Notes: a model not told the origin generated them from the letters alone. 64,000 nucleotides of DNA from Paenibacillus sp. J2TS4 (GCF_018403245.1 NZ_BOSH01000012.1:1-64000), one strand, 5' to 3'. Numbered from the stretch's first letter, positions 8,640-17,479 are shown. Program-made: numbers and translations.

Positions 8640-10261
8640 TGAATTTTTCGGTCGGAAGCGAACAGCCCGCGGAAGTCGTCGTTGATTTATGCTGGGAATC
8701 GGACGAGCAGCCGATTTCCGGCATCGAACTTAGACCGCATGCGCGGAGCCGTGGAGCGGTCACCTGGTTCTACAGCAGAGGTCAGCAGCCCCATGATCTG
8801 ATCGTCGGCCTGGGGCCGGAGGAAGGAATCTCTGCTGACCGGGTGCGGGAAGCGGCGGGCAACGCCGCGCGAGCGATTCACAAGGAAGGGTTCAAGACGG
8901 TAACTGTCCGATTGGACCGGCTTGTGAAGCAGCTGACGTCGAGTGCGCGTGCCAAGCCGGCTGCAGGTGCGCCGACTAGTGCAGCTGCTTGCGAGGCGGC
9001 GGATACGCCGTCTGGTGCAGCTGTACGAGGTGCAATAAGCAGTGCGTCCACCATGCCGGGAAGTCCGGCGGCGGCAAGCACGACTGCGGAAGCGGTTGTC
9101 ACGGCGTGGGCCGAAGGCTGGCTGCTCGGCTCCTATACTTTCGATTTATATAAATCGAAGAAGGAGGCCCGGACGGTCGAGCAGCTGCACATCGTCGCTT
9201 CTGCAGCGGATTCCGAGGATTCGGCTGAAGAGCGGGCGCTGGAGCAGGCGGTAAAGCTGGCCTTCATCCGGGCTGAAGGGACGATGCTCGCCCGAGACCT
9301 GTGCAATGAGCCGCCGAATGTTCTGCATCCGGAGTCGCTCGTGGAGCGCGTGGAGGAGCATTTTGCCCATCGTCCGGTTGGCATTCGCATTTATCGCGAC
9401 GAAGCTCTGGAGCAGCTGCAGATGAACGGTTTGCTGACCGTGGGGCTAGGGAGTCGCTATAAGCCCGCACTGATCGAGCTCACTTATGCAACCGATCCGC
9501 AGCTTCCTCTGATCACGCTCGTCGGCAAAGGAATCACGTTCGATATGGGCGGCATGAATGTCAAAACAGGACGGGATCTTAGCGATGCCCGCTTCGATAT
9601 GGGCGGGGCGTGCGCTGTGCTGGGGGCAATGGACATCATTAGCCGTTCCGGGATTCCGGCGAACGTGACCGCGTTAATAGCGACGGCAGACAATATGCCC
9701 GATGCCAACGCTTTCGTTCCGTCGACCGTCATTTCCTATCCGAATGGATTGACGGTGCAGGTTGGCAACACGGACGCGGAAGGACGGCTCGTCCTGGCCG
9801 ATGCCTTGCTGCATGCCGGCCGTCTCGGCGCCCAAGAGATTATCGATATAGCCACGCTGACCGGCAATGTCGGCCAAGCGCTCGGTCTGAAAATAGCTGG
9901 AGCCTGGGGCGACCGTCCTTTCGTCGAAGCTCTCGCCGCCATCGGGGAAGAGAACGGCGACCGAATTTGGCCGATGCCTCTAATCGACGATTACGAGGAA
10001 TTGCTGCATAGCGACTATGCGGACATGAACAATATGAGTCCGATTCCTTACGGAGGCGCTATTGTGGCCGCTTTATTCCTCCGCCGATTCGTCGATAAAT
10101 CCGCCCGCTGGGTGCATATCGATATGGCGAACACCGTGCAGTCCAAAGCGGCCAAAGGGTATTACACGGCTGGCGCTACCGGATACGGCGCTCGTCTGTT
10201 GGCAGATTTCGTCTCCGCGCGGGCGAGGCTCGCTGCAGACACTGGCAGCCCAGAGGGATAA
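8636..10261 (+). CDS. Leucyl aminopeptidase family (M17) with a low-complexity insert
   Basis: This is a cytosolic M17 metallo-aminopeptidase that removes N-terminal residues from peptides. The two-metal active site is complete: K298 and D303 (VGKGITFDMGG), D321 (RFDMGG), and D380, E382 and R384 (GNTDAEGR). The 541-residue length exceeds the usual ~490-500 because an Ala/Ser/Thr-rich segment at about residues 102-152 lies between the N-terminal and catalytic parts. It overlaps the ATPase gene by four bases, so import and hydrolysis of peptides are coupled in one operon. The canonical DSGG is DMGG here. Confidence 0.9.
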   Translation: MMNFSVGSEQPAEVVVDLCWESDEQPISGIELRPHARSRGAVTWFYSRGQQPHDLIVGLGPEEGISADRVREAAGNAARAIHKEGFKTVTVRLDRLVKQLTSSARAKPAAGAPTSAAACEAADTPSGAAVRGAISSASTMPGSPAAASTTAEAVVTAWAEGWLLGSYTFDLYKSKKEARTVEQLHIVASAADSEDSAEERALEQAVKLAFIRAEGTMLARDLCNEPPNVLHPESLVERVEEHFAHRPVGIRIYRDEALEQLQMNGLLTVGLGSRYKPALIELTYATDPQLPLITLVGKGITFDMGGMNVKTGRDLSDARFDMGGACAVLGAMDIISRSGIPANVTALIATADNMPDANAFVPSTVISYPNGLTVQVGNTDAEGRLVLADALLHAGRLGAQEIIDIATLTGNVGQALGLKIAGAWGDRPFVEALAAIGEENGDRIWPMPLIDDYEELLHSDYADMNNMSPIPYGGAIVAALFLRRFVDKSARWVHIDMANTVQSKAAKGYYTAGATGYGARLLADFVSARARLAADTGSPEG

Positions 10262-10346
10262 ATGCGAAGATATAGGAGAAGCCTGTGTTAAAGCTTATGG
10301 TATGATCAACAATCACTTCAAAATGGCTTCATACAAGGAGGAGTCT

Positions 10347-11045
10347 ATGATGATTTTGGAAATCATTGCTACCAGCGTGGCGGATGCGATAGCCGCCGAA
10401 CGGAGCGGCGCCCATCGCCTTGAGCTGTGCGCAGCCATGTCCGAAACGGGGCTGACCCCGAGTATCGGTTTAATTGAAGCGGTAGTCGGAGCTGTTCAAA
10501 TTCCGGTCAACGTTATCGTTCGTCCGCACAGCCGTTCCTTTTATTACAATGATCAGGAATTGTCTGTCATGGCCGCGGATATTCGCCACATTAAACGGGC
10601 GGGAGCGGCTGGAATCGTTATCGGCGCTCTTACCGAAGAGAAGAAGGTCGATACGGAAGCCATCTCTCGTTTGTTGAACGAGGCGGAAGGGTTGGATGTT
10701 ACCTTTCATCGCGCGTTCGATGATATAGAGGATCAGTTGGAGGCTCTCGAAACGATTGCACTCTTTCCGCAAATCCGGCGAATTCTGACTGCTGGAGGAC
10801 AAGCACCGGCACCACAGTCCGCCGAACAGCTCAAGAGGCTGGTGGATTCAGCGAAGAACACTTCGGTGAACATCATGGCGGGTTACGGAATGACGCCGGA
10901 ATCGGTGGCGACACTGGTTCCCGCAACGGGCTTGACGGAGGTTCATTTTGGATCGGCCGCTCGCGTCAATCGAAGCTTTACCCATCCGATTGATTCGGCA
11001 GCTATAGAAACCATACTAAGCGATCTTAAGCGTCTGAGCGAATAG
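10347..11045 (+). CDS. cutC: CutC family protein
   Basis: A TIM-barrel protein of 232 residues that matches CutC over its whole length: LEIIATSVADAIAAERSGA, RLELCAAMSETGLTPS, VRPHSRSFYYND, VTFHRAFDD and RILTAGG. CutC was named for copper tolerance in E. coli, but that role has been questioned and no reaction is firmly assigned. The first of two ATG codons (10347) follows AAGGAGGAG. A 24-base gap separates it from the ROK kinase. Sitting next to a sugar kinase suggests a metabolic rather than a copper role here (inference). Confidence 0.85.
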   Translation: MMILEIIATSVADAIAAERSGAHRLELCAAMSETGLTPSIGLIEAVVGAVQIPVNVIVRPHSRSFYYNDQELSVMAADIRHIKRAGAAGIVIGALTEEKKVDTEAISRLLNEAEGLDVTFHRAFDDIEDQLEALETIALFPQIRRILTAGGQAPAPQSAEQLKRLVDSAKNTSVNIMAGYGMTPESVATLVPATGLTEVHFGSAARVNRSFTHPIDSAAIETILSDLKRLSE

Positions 11046-11068
11046 ATCGGAGGATATGAGGAATAGGA

Positions 11069-12025
11069 ATGGAGCAGAACAAGGAATATGTCGTCGGGGT
11101 GGATCTCGGCGGCACCAAAATAGCCACAGCCTTATTAGACAAAAGCGGAAGCGTGCTGCGGCGAACCCGGTTTCAGACATCGGAATTGAAGACTGCGGAA
11201 GAAGTGATCGACTGCCTGGTCCGATCTGTGGAGGAAGTGCGTGGTGATATGCCGGTCGCCGGAGTGGGCGTCGCTTCTCCGGGAGCAGTCGACACGGAGC
11301 GGGGGGTCATTCTGAACGGCACGAATTTGCCGGGCTGGGCCGGCATTCCGCTGCGGCAGGCCATGAAGGAGCGCCTGGGTGTCCCCGTTCAAGTCGTCAA
11401 TGACGCCAATGCGGCGGCTTGGGGCGAATATTATGCCGGAGCGGGCCAAGGCTCGAAGACGATGGTATATGTGACGCTCAGCACCGGCATCGGCTCCGGC
11501 ATTGTGCTGGACGGCAAGCTGCTGCTTGGCAGCAATGGAATTGCCGCCGAGCTCGGACATACGATGATCGGCATCGAGGGTCCGAGCTGCAGCTGCGGAC
11601 GGTCAGGCTGTTGGGAAGCTTACGCTTCGGGGACATCTATCGCCCGCTTTGCCGCAGAAGCAGCCGCAGGGGGAGCTTCCCTCATGACGAAGCTCGCCGC
11701 AAGAGACGGGGCTTCGATCGGCGCCCCCCATCTATTCGAGGCAGCCGGGCAAGGCGATCAGGTTGCTCGCCATACGGTCGAGCGGATTACCCATTATATA
11801 GCGTTAGGCTTGATGAATGTGGTTCATACCTTTAACCCGGATTGCATCGTCATAGGCGGCGGAGTCAGCCGGGCCGGCGATGCTTTGTTCGGGCCGGTGC
11901 GGCTTAAAACAAGCGCGCTGGTTATGGAGCCTTACCGGGAGACCTTCCGCATTGTTCCGGCGATGCTGGGCGATGACGTGGGTGTCGTCGGAGCCGCAAC
12001 CCTGTGCTTTGAGAGAAAGGAATAG
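11069..12025 (+). CDS. ROK-family sugar kinase (glucokinase-like)
   Basis: This is a cytosolic ROK kinase of 318 residues. It has the phosphate-binding motif DLGGTK (12-17), the catalytic Asp in VVNDANAA (D112) and the zinc site H164 with CSCGRSGC (C174, C176, C181). The E-A-Y that follows the zinc site is typical of true kinases, unlike the ROK repressor at 787. Glucose, mannose or N-acetylhexosamines are possible substrates. It ends the operon, before a strong terminator. With the repressor and aminopeptidase it hints at recycling of wall-derived material, which remains an inference. Confidence 0.85.
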   Translation: MEQNKEYVVGVDLGGTKIATALLDKSGSVLRRTRFQTSELKTAEEVIDCLVRSVEEVRGDMPVAGVGVASPGAVDTERGVILNGTNLPGWAGIPLRQAMKERLGVPVQVVNDANAAAWGEYYAGAGQGSKTMVYVTLSTGIGSGIVLDGKLLLGSNGIAAELGHTMIGIEGPSCSCGRSGCWEAYASGTSIARFAAEAAAGGASLMTKLAARDGASIGAPHLFEAAGQGDQVARHTVERITHYIALGLMNVVHTFNPDCIVIGGGVSRAGDALFGPVRLKTSALVMEPYRETFRIVPAMLGDDVGVVGAATLCFERKE

Positions 12026-12036
12026 ATCACCAGATT

Positions 12037-12068
12037 CCGATGGAGCTAAAGCTTCATCGGTTTTTTTT
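12037..12068 (+). terminator. Intrinsic terminator of the peptide operon
   Basis: CCGATGGAGC (12037-12046) pairs with GCTTCATCGG (12051-12060) around a 4-base loop, followed by eight T residues. It also lies just beyond the 3' end of the convergent tet-like gene. Confidence 0.88.
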
Positions 12069-12082
12069 CTACGACAGCAAGA

Positions 12083-14062
12083 TTAACTAATGCGGAACAC
12101 GTGGAGCAAATATTCGTCCCGGTTTAACGGGTTGCCGTCGGTTCGCGCTCTTATCGGAGGATCGGCAATTACTTTGGCGAATCCGGACGATTCCGTCATC
12201 ATGACGCCTTCGCCTTGGGTAAACGAATGCAAGCTTCTCCTGAAGCCTTCGGTCGCAGACTCGGGAAGCGTGCCCGTCAAAAGCGCGTCATCGTCACGCA
12301 ATATCGGCTCGTTCACAACTGCTCTGATCCTGGACAGCTTGAACAGCGCCCTGCTCATCGCGGCGGCGGGCACCGTCAGCTCGAACGCATGGACAGGCTC
12401 GTAAACGTCTGTGCCCGCACGTGCCAACGCTCCCATCAAGACGAGCGGGACGAGCTTGCGGAAATCTCCCGCCGCCGATACGGGGCTGAAGTACCCCGTA
12501 TGCGTAAGCGTCACGACAATATCGACGACCTCCCATCCGTACAAGCCTTGTTTCAGCGTGCTGCGGACGGTCTCCTCGATCGCTTTGTGGAACGCCAGCG
12601 GCAGCGAACCGAGCTCCGCTTCCAACCGGTAAACGACGCCGCTGCCGGCCGGGCCGGGCTCCACCTTCAACCCGACCGTCGCATAAAACGGGTTGTCCGC
12701 CGTCGCGATGACATCCAAAGCATGTCCCGTCCCGACCGGCTTCTCGATGCAGACGACCCGGGTCTCGGAAAACCGCACGGCGACGCCGTACTGCTCCAGC
12801 AGCGCCGCTTCGATGACTTCTTTCTGCACCTCGCCGAAAAGACGGAGATAAAGCGTCTGGTGGACATCGTTCTTCGCCATCTCGATCAACGGGTCTTCTT
12901 CCGCCATGCCGACGAGCGCTTGGTACAACCGGCTGGCGTCGCCAGCATCCGCCGATTCGATCCGCGTCTCCATCCGGGGAACCGCGAAGCGGACGTGCTT
13001 CATCCGGGCGGAACGCTCGCCCAGGACATCCCCGATCCGCACGTCCTTCAACCCCCACACTTTGCCCATATCGCCCGGGCTCAATTCGGCGGCGGAGACG
13101 GACTTTCCGTTCAGGAACGCATGAAGCTTTCTGATTTTGCCGGCTCGCGCCGCGATTTCACCCTCCCGGCTTTCCCGCCGTACATCCACCTGCTGCCTGA
13201 GACGCAAACTTCCCGAGAACAGGCGGACATAAGCGATTTTTTCGCCCGTCGGTTCCCGCTCCAGCTTGAAAACAACGCCGGACAACGGTGCTTCCGCGGA
13301 AGGCGCGTTGTCCGCAAACCATTCCGTCACGCCGGCAAGCAGTTGGGGCACGCCGACTCCGGTAGCCGCGGACCCGAAATAGATCGGGTGCGCCTTCCCG
13401 CTCCTGATCCGGTGAGCCAGCGCCGCTCTCACTTGTTCTGCCGTCACGTGTCCGCCGGTCAAATAAGACGCAAGCAGCGCTTCGTCTTCCACCGCCGCCA
13501 GTTCGAGGCATTGCTCCATAAACCCCGGATTCGCGTCCCAATCGAACCGGTTATCGTCGAGAGACGCCTGCTTCGTTCCTGCATCCGCTACCCGGTTCAA
13601 CACGAATGCGTCCTTCGTCAATCCGGTCCGTATGGCCGCTATCAGGGACTCGTATTGCGCGCCGGTTCGATCAATCTTGTTGACGAACAAAATCGCGGGA
13701 AGGCCGAGCTTCCGCAACACCGCCATAAATCGCTTCGTCTGGGCTTGTACGCCTTCCACCGCGGATATGACCAGAATGACGCCGTCCAGCACGGACAGCG
13801 ACCGCTCCACTTCCGCGACAAAATCCGCATGCCCCGGCGTATCGATCAGGTTGACCTTCAGACGGCCGATGCAAAACGAAACGACCGACGCCTTGATCGT
13901 GATGCCCCGTTTGCGCTCCAGCTCCATCGCATCCGTCTGCGTGTTCCCATGATCGACCCGTCCGATCCGATCGATCGTTTTCGTTTCGAACAAAATACGC
14001 TCAGTCAAACTCGTCTTTCCGGCGTCTACGTGCGCCACAATTCCTATATTGATCACAATCAT
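12083..14062 (-). CDS. Tet(M)/Tet(W)-type ribosomal protection GTPase
   Basis: An EF-G-like GTPase of 659 residues in the tetracycline ribosomal-protection family, which displaces tetracycline from the 30S A site. GTPase motifs are AHVDAGKT (10-17), RGITI (52-56), DTPGH (74-78) and NKID (128-131). The C-terminal QGLYGWEV, YFSPVSAAGDFRKL and FTQGEG blocks match Tet(M)-class proteins, not housekeeping EF-G. The gene is clearly more GC-rich than its flanks and stands alone on the minus strand between convergent and unrelated genes, consistent with transfer. AAGAGG precedes the ATG. Actual resistance is untested. Confidence 0.85.
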   Translation of the reverse strand: MIVINIGIVAHVDAGKTSLTERILFETKTIDRIGRVDHGNTQTDAMELERKRGITIKASVVSFCIGRLKVNLIDTPGHADFVAEVERSLSVLDGVILVISAVEGVQAQTKRFMAVLRKLGLPAILFVNKIDRTGAQYESLIAAIRTGLTKDAFVLNRVADAGTKQASLDDNRFDWDANPGFMEQCLELAAVEDEALLASYLTGGHVTAEQVRAALAHRIRSGKAHPIYFGSAATGVGVPQLLAGVTEWFADNAPSAEAPLSGVVFKLEREPTGEKIAYVRLFSGSLRLRQQVDVRRESREGEIAARAGKIRKLHAFLNGKSVSAAELSPGDMGKVWGLKDVRIGDVLGERSARMKHVRFAVPRMETRIESADAGDASRLYQALVGMAEEDPLIEMAKNDVHQTLYLRLFGEVQKEVIEAALLEQYGVAVRFSETRVVCIEKPVGTGHALDVIATADNPFYATVGLKVEPGPAGSGVVYRLEAELGSLPLAFHKAIEETVRSTLKQGLYGWEVVDIVVTLTHTGYFSPVSAAGDFRKLVPLVLMGALARAGTDVYEPVHAFELTVPAAAMSRALFKLSRIRAVVNEPILRDDDALLTGTLPESATEGFRRSLHSFTQGEGVMMTESSGFAKVIADPPIRARTDGNPLNRDEYLLHVFRIS

Positions 14063-14139
14063 TGTAGATGAGCCTCTTTTCTCCGTTCATATGGTACTTC
14101 TTCCGAATATGGTTTGTTTGCCGCATTCCAATCACGCTC

Positions 14140-14165
14140 CCATTATTTGTAATGGTTTCATTATA
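14140..14165 (-). promoter_or_regulatory. Promoter -10 and palindrome of the tet-like gene
   Basis: On the minus strand TATAAT lies at 14165-14160. Just downstream is the palindrome CCATTA-N4-TAATGG (14140-14155), well placed for a repressor operator or for a leader structure. No clear -35 was found. A further inverted pair, CCTCTTA (14194-14200) and TAAGAGG (14221-14227), lies upstream. Confidence 0.4.
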
Positions 14166-14312
14166 CATCGGAAGGAGGAGAAGAGCATAGCCCCCTCTTA
14201 AAAGGATTCCCGCCATCATATAAGAGGATGGACAAAGCCATGATTTTCAGAAATGAAATCCGGGTGAATCGGGGTCGTACCTCCAACTCAGTTCGTATCA
14301 ACTATCCCTATA

Positions 14313-14483
14313 ATGAATGTGCTGCATGGAGATTCTGTCGCGGCCAGGCTTGAGCTGAACGCATTGAACGTTATCGAAAAGCTGCAACTAAGCAATACAA
14401 GAGATTGCTTGTTAGAGGAAAATGGAGAAGAGTTTGTCATTTATGCGCTGCGCGGTGGTTCATCAGACTCCAGATGCTTTTAA
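14313..14483 (+). pseudogene. Small ORF, possible DUF1835-like remnant
   Basis: This 56-codon open frame starts MNVLHGDSVAARL, which resembles the N-terminus of DUF1835 proteins, where an isoleucine/valine-rich strand leads to GDS. There is no convincing ribosome binding site and nothing family-like after residue 20. It may be a decayed gene start or chance. The surrounding 14063-14619 interval otherwise holds only the tet promoter and a terminator. Confidence 0.25.
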
Positions 14484-14517
14484 GTAACCAGGAATCTACG
14501 AGTGGCTAGAAAAGAAG

Positions 14518-14557
14518 AAGCAAGGAGCGGCACGGAATAAAGTGCTGCTCCTTGCTT
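14518..14557 (-). terminator. Terminator of the cytochrome oxidase assembly operon
   Basis: The 16-base arms AAGCAAGGAGCGGCAC and GTGCTGCTCCTTGCTT (14518-14533, 14542-14557) pair with a single mismatch. Read on the minus strand the stem is followed by CTTCTTTTCT, so it terminates the leftward operon that ends at 14620. Confidence 0.75.
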
Positions 14558-14619
14558 AAGCTGTACGGCTCACATGGGCATATCCCCGAAGGGTTAGCTC
14601 ATGATCGAATCGCGCTCCG

Positions 14620-15009
14620 TCAAGGAATGACTTCAAATTGCTTACGCGGCATGGAATGCACTCCCCGGGCGGTAACATGCGCGACGATATAATAAGTACC
14701 CGTTTCTTCAAATTTCGTTTCTATCGAATAAACGCCGTCTTTTTGCCCCGAGCCTTCGATCATTTTTGGTTCGTCGCTGTCGACTTGTCCGATTTCAAAG
14801 CGAACTTCCTGGGCGTCCTCGACAGGTTGACCATTCTGGGTGACTCTGGTGGATAAAGCGACGGTCTCTCCGGCTTTAATCTGTGCCGGGGGAGTCAGCT
14901 CGACTTCAATCAATTGCAGGAAGTCGGTTTGGTTATTCTGTACCGTTCCGCATCCGGCTAATGATATCGCTGCTAGAATTATGATGAGAAGAAGGAAGGT
15001 ACGCTTCAT
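14620..15009 (-). CDS. YtkA/FixH-like lipoprotein
   Basis: This 129-residue lipoprotein has the lipobox SLAGC (Cys20), followed by one beta-sandwich domain of the YtkA/FixH type (PPAQIKAGETVALSTRV, GVYSIETKFEETGTYYIVAHV). Such proteins accompany copper-delivery factors for cytochrome c oxidase, but their exact job is not settled. The ATG overlaps the sco stop codon (TAATG), so the two are translationally coupled. It is the last gene of the leftward ctaG-cytochrome-sco-ytkA run. Confidence 0.8.
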   Translation of the reverse strand: MKRTFLLLIIILAAISLAGCGTVQNNQTDFLQLIEVELTPPAQIKAGETVALSTRVTQNGQPVEDAQEVRFEIGQVDSDEPKMIEGSGQKDGVYSIETKFEETGTYYIVAHVTARGVHSMPRKQFEVIP

Positions 15010-15602
15010 TATTTGGCTTTCTCCTTCCTTAGAATAGACTTTGCATCCTGGATGATTTGTTCAAAAGGCGTATCAAACGCACCTTCGTATCTGCTGACAA
15101 TGACTCCCGCAGGGTTCACGAGATAGAATGCCGTTCCATGAATAACCTGATCCGAATTCGGGTCATTCTGCACCGCCGATCGGAACGTGCCTTCCGAGAA
15201 CTTCTTAATTTCGTCTTGTGTATAACCGGTCAGGAAGTGCCAGTTGGCGAAATCCGCTTCATAGTTTTGCCCGTATGTTTTTAATACTTCGGGTGTGTCC
15301 CGGGCAGGGTCAACCGTGAAAGAGACGATTTCTACATCGACTCCGGCGTCGCGAAGCTTTTGCTGCAATAGAGCCAGATTGGAGGTCATCGGCAGACAGA
15401 CGGTGACGCAATTGGTGAAGACAAAATCGGCTATCCAAACCTTGCCTTTCAAATCGGCAAGCCCAAAGGCCTGTCCTTCCTGATTGGTAAAGGTGAAGTC
15501 CTGCACCGGCCAATTCAGCTTGGAATTGTCAGGAGGTTTGCCGCAGCCTGCAGCAAGCAGAACAATGATAACCGTTAAAACGAACAGCATTCGGCTTTTC
15601 AA
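15009..15602 (-). CDS. SCO1/SenC-family copper chaperone lipoprotein
   Basis: This 197-residue membrane-anchored thioredoxin-fold protein has a lipobox ending in Cys20. The copper site is complete: the CxxxC motif CVTVC (C65, C69) and the distal histidine in VIHGTAFYL (H156). SCO proteins deliver copper to the CuA centre of cytochrome c oxidase subunit II on the outer face of the membrane. Its neighbours, CtaG and a cytochrome c, support this role. The oxidase structural genes are not in the window. Confidence 0.9.
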   Translation of the reverse strand: MKSRMLFVLTVIIVLLAAGCGKPPDNSKLNWPVQDFTFTNQEGQAFGLADLKGKVWIADFVFTNCVTVCLPMTSNLALLQQKLRDAGVDVEIVSFTVDPARDTPEVLKTYGQNYEADFANWHFLTGYTQDEIKKFSEGTFRSAVQNDPNSDQVIHGTAFYLVNPAGVIVSRYEGAFDTPFEQIIQDAKSILRKEKAK

Positions 15603-15653
15603 GATTTTGGCCTCCTTGATAGGTTTACTGGGCCTGATGATTATGGGCTAGAA

Positions 15654-15992
15654 TCATTTTTTGTCGGCCAGCCATTCAGCTAATGAATGAATTTCTTCTT
15701 CTTTCAACCGGTTTTTGAAGCCGGACATTCTTCCTTTACCGTCCTCAATAATTTGCACGATTTCGTCTTTGCTTTTCTTAGCGCCGATAGTGCTTAAGGC
15801 AGGCCCCATATTTCCTTCGAGCTGCGCTCCGTGGCAGGATAAGCAGTTGCTTTTATAAATCGTATTCTCGGCTACCTCTTCTTTGGAAATGGTGGAGCCT
15901 GAGGCCTCCAGTCCATTGGGCTCTGCCTTGCTGCCGCATCCTGCTACAGCAATAGCTATTAAAATAACGGCAGTCCATTTTGTCCACTTCAT
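15654..15992 (-). CDS. Small cytochrome c lipoprotein (c551 type)
   Basis: This 112-residue protein has a lipobox (VAGC, Cys19) and one haem-attachment site, CLSCH (C50, C53, H54). A probable axial methionine is M89 in GKGRMSGF. It resembles the membrane-tethered cytochromes c of Bacillales that feed electrons to caa3 or cbb-type oxidases. It lies between ctaG and sco. CcdA/ResBC maturation genes are not nearby. Confidence 0.85.
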   Translation of the reverse strand: MKWTKWTAVILIAIAVAGCGSKAEPNGLEASGSTISKEEVAENTIYKSNCLSCHGAQLEGNMGPALSTIGAKKSKDEIVQIIEDGKGRMSGFKNRLKEEEIHSLAEWLADKK

Positions 15993-16026
15993 AGATGAAT
16001 TCCTCCTAATCGTTTATCACTTTATT

Positions 16027-16920
16027 TTAATAACGGGGTTCCGGAGCCATTTCTTCGAGATCCCAGTCCTCGTTTTCTTCCTTCGCTCTCTCCATGCGGT
16101 ACCATCTAAAAAAGTTATAAGCCAGCACCCAGCCATAAATAATCTCTTGGGTGACTTTCATGATGACTCCTCCCGCCTGTTGATCTTCGCGGATGGACAT
16201 CGGCAGCAGATTGAGTGACTGGGGTGTATCAAAGCTGACGAAGCCAAAAGGCAGGCAGAGCAAGGCCGCCCCTTCGGTATACAGTTTGTACAACGGAACG
16301 TCGGCAAAAATAATTAATGCACAGGCGGGCGTGATCAATACCCCATTGGCAAACATATACCCTATTTTCATCAATCCGCTCAAGCGTTCCATATCGGCGA
16401 TTGGGCATACGACAGGCCACCACATCATAAAAGCGGTAATCTCCAGTAGCAAATGGACAGCGGTATGCAGTGAGAAATTGGACATCACCGGATCGAAGAT
16501 AAAGGGCATGTGATAGAGCGAGAACAAAAAGTTGAAGGTCAGAATCGCAAAAATAGGCTGAGTCAAAACGGCCACCGTCTTTTTAACCCACTTAGGCCTG
16601 AGCAGCTTCTCGAACCATGGAACCGGAAGACTAAGTAAAATCAGCGGAGGCATAGCGAGAAACAGGATGGCCATCTGCAGCATGTGGGCTCCGAACAAAA
16701 AATGACCAAGCACATTGAGCGGACCGCCCCATCCCAGATATAAACAAACCATCCCGAAGATAAACAAAATTTTACGGCGAACCGTAACCAACGGAGCCTT
16801 GCCCGGCTGTTGGCGCGTCGCATACAAATAAGCAGCAGTCAGTACGATGATGACCGCAATCAGCTCGGGACTAAAAAAAGCTCTGAGGCCGTACAAATCA
16901 AGGAGAAGTGAAAACGACAT
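16027..16920 (-). CDS. ctaG: Cytochrome c oxidase assembly factor CtaG (caa3 type)
   Basis: This 297-residue integral membrane protein has about seven hydrophobic segments and the family blocks FGAHMLQMAILFLAMPPLILL and SLYHMPFIFDPVMSN. In Bacillus subtilis CtaG is needed to form active caa3 oxidase. I start at 16920 (MSFSLLLDLYG), because AAAGGACGG precedes it; an upstream in-frame pair of ATG codons lacks a ribosome site. It is the first gene of the leftward assembly operon. Confidence 0.85.
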   Translation of the reverse strand: MSFSLLLDLYGLRAFFSPELIAVIIVLTAAYLYATRQQPGKAPLVTVRRKILFIFGMVCLYLGWGGPLNVLGHFLFGAHMLQMAILFLAMPPLILLSLPVPWFEKLLRPKWVKKTVAVLTQPIFAILTFNFLFSLYHMPFIFDPVMSNFSLHTAVHLLLEITAFMMWWPVVCPIADMERLSGLMKIGYMFANGVLITPACALIIFADVPLYKLYTEGAALLCLPFGFVSFDTPQSLNLLPMSIREDQQAGGVIMKVTQEIIYGWVLAYNFFRWYRMERAKEENEDWDLEEMAPEPRY

Positions 16921-17156
16921 ATTCCCGTACCGTCCTTTCATCATGCATCTTTATTAACTATACGGAATGGACGGCAGGCAGGCTATGACTCGAGGGGGCT
17001 ATGACGGTGAACACTTTGTGAGAAAGTTATGACAAAAGAGTGGACAGTGGGTGGAATAATCTCTTTTGTCGCTGAAAAGAGCGTTTCTAGCAGGAAAGTT
17101 CAGTAATAATCAAACTCTCACTCCAGATCTCAAATGGATGTGTAGTAGTATGTTAG
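16921..17156. other. Intergenic, nothing recognised
   Basis: This lies between the ctaG start and the GNAT remnant. I see no coherent reading frame, repeat or strong hairpin. The promoter of the ctaG operon must lie here on the minus strand but could not be assigned. Confidence 0.4.
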
Positions 17157-17318
17157 GAAAGACTGAACGGAGTGATCTTAGGTTTCGACAAATCAGCAGA
17201 GGATTACGATGTTATAGCTTTTTATGGCAAGAATGGTTTTATTCCGGTTGCTACGCTACCGGATGTATACGGCCCAGCGTTGGAAGGGAATGTTTTTTTG
17301 CGTAAAATTTTGCGGTGA
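17157..17318 (+). pseudogene. C-terminal remnant of a GNAT acetyltransferase
   Basis: The frame reads ERLNGVILGFDKSAEDYDV, then IAFYGKNGFIPVATLPDVYG and ends in LRKILR. This is the C-terminal third of a GNAT fold (FY.KNGF...GTLP is the family pattern). An in-frame stop lies just upstream at 17154 and no N-terminal acetyl-CoA loop is present, so it is a truncated, dead gene. A small stem GCTGCC/GGCAGC at 17330-17346 follows. Confidence 0.7.
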
Positions 17319-17479
17319 AAAAGGAGAAGGCTGCCTGAATGGCAGCTTTGTTCCATTTACCGGGTTGGAATGCTTCTCTCTAGGAAGGGGGTATCTATCG
17401 GTCTATGTATGGTGACCTACGAGAACAGGCTGCGAAAGACAGTCTTGTCCCGTAAGCTTATTATGATGAGTAAGCTTGA

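Noticed and set aside
12215..14071. A 618-codon plus-strand open frame opposite the tet-like gene
   Set aside because: It is the complementary frame of a GC-rich gene. The product is a compositionally odd, Arg-rich string with no family match, while the minus strand encodes a complete GTPase.
14001..14219. 72-codon minus-strand ORF overlapping the tet-like gene start, as a leader peptide
   Set aside because: It extends well into the tet-like coding region in another frame and would start upstream of the only -10 element seen.
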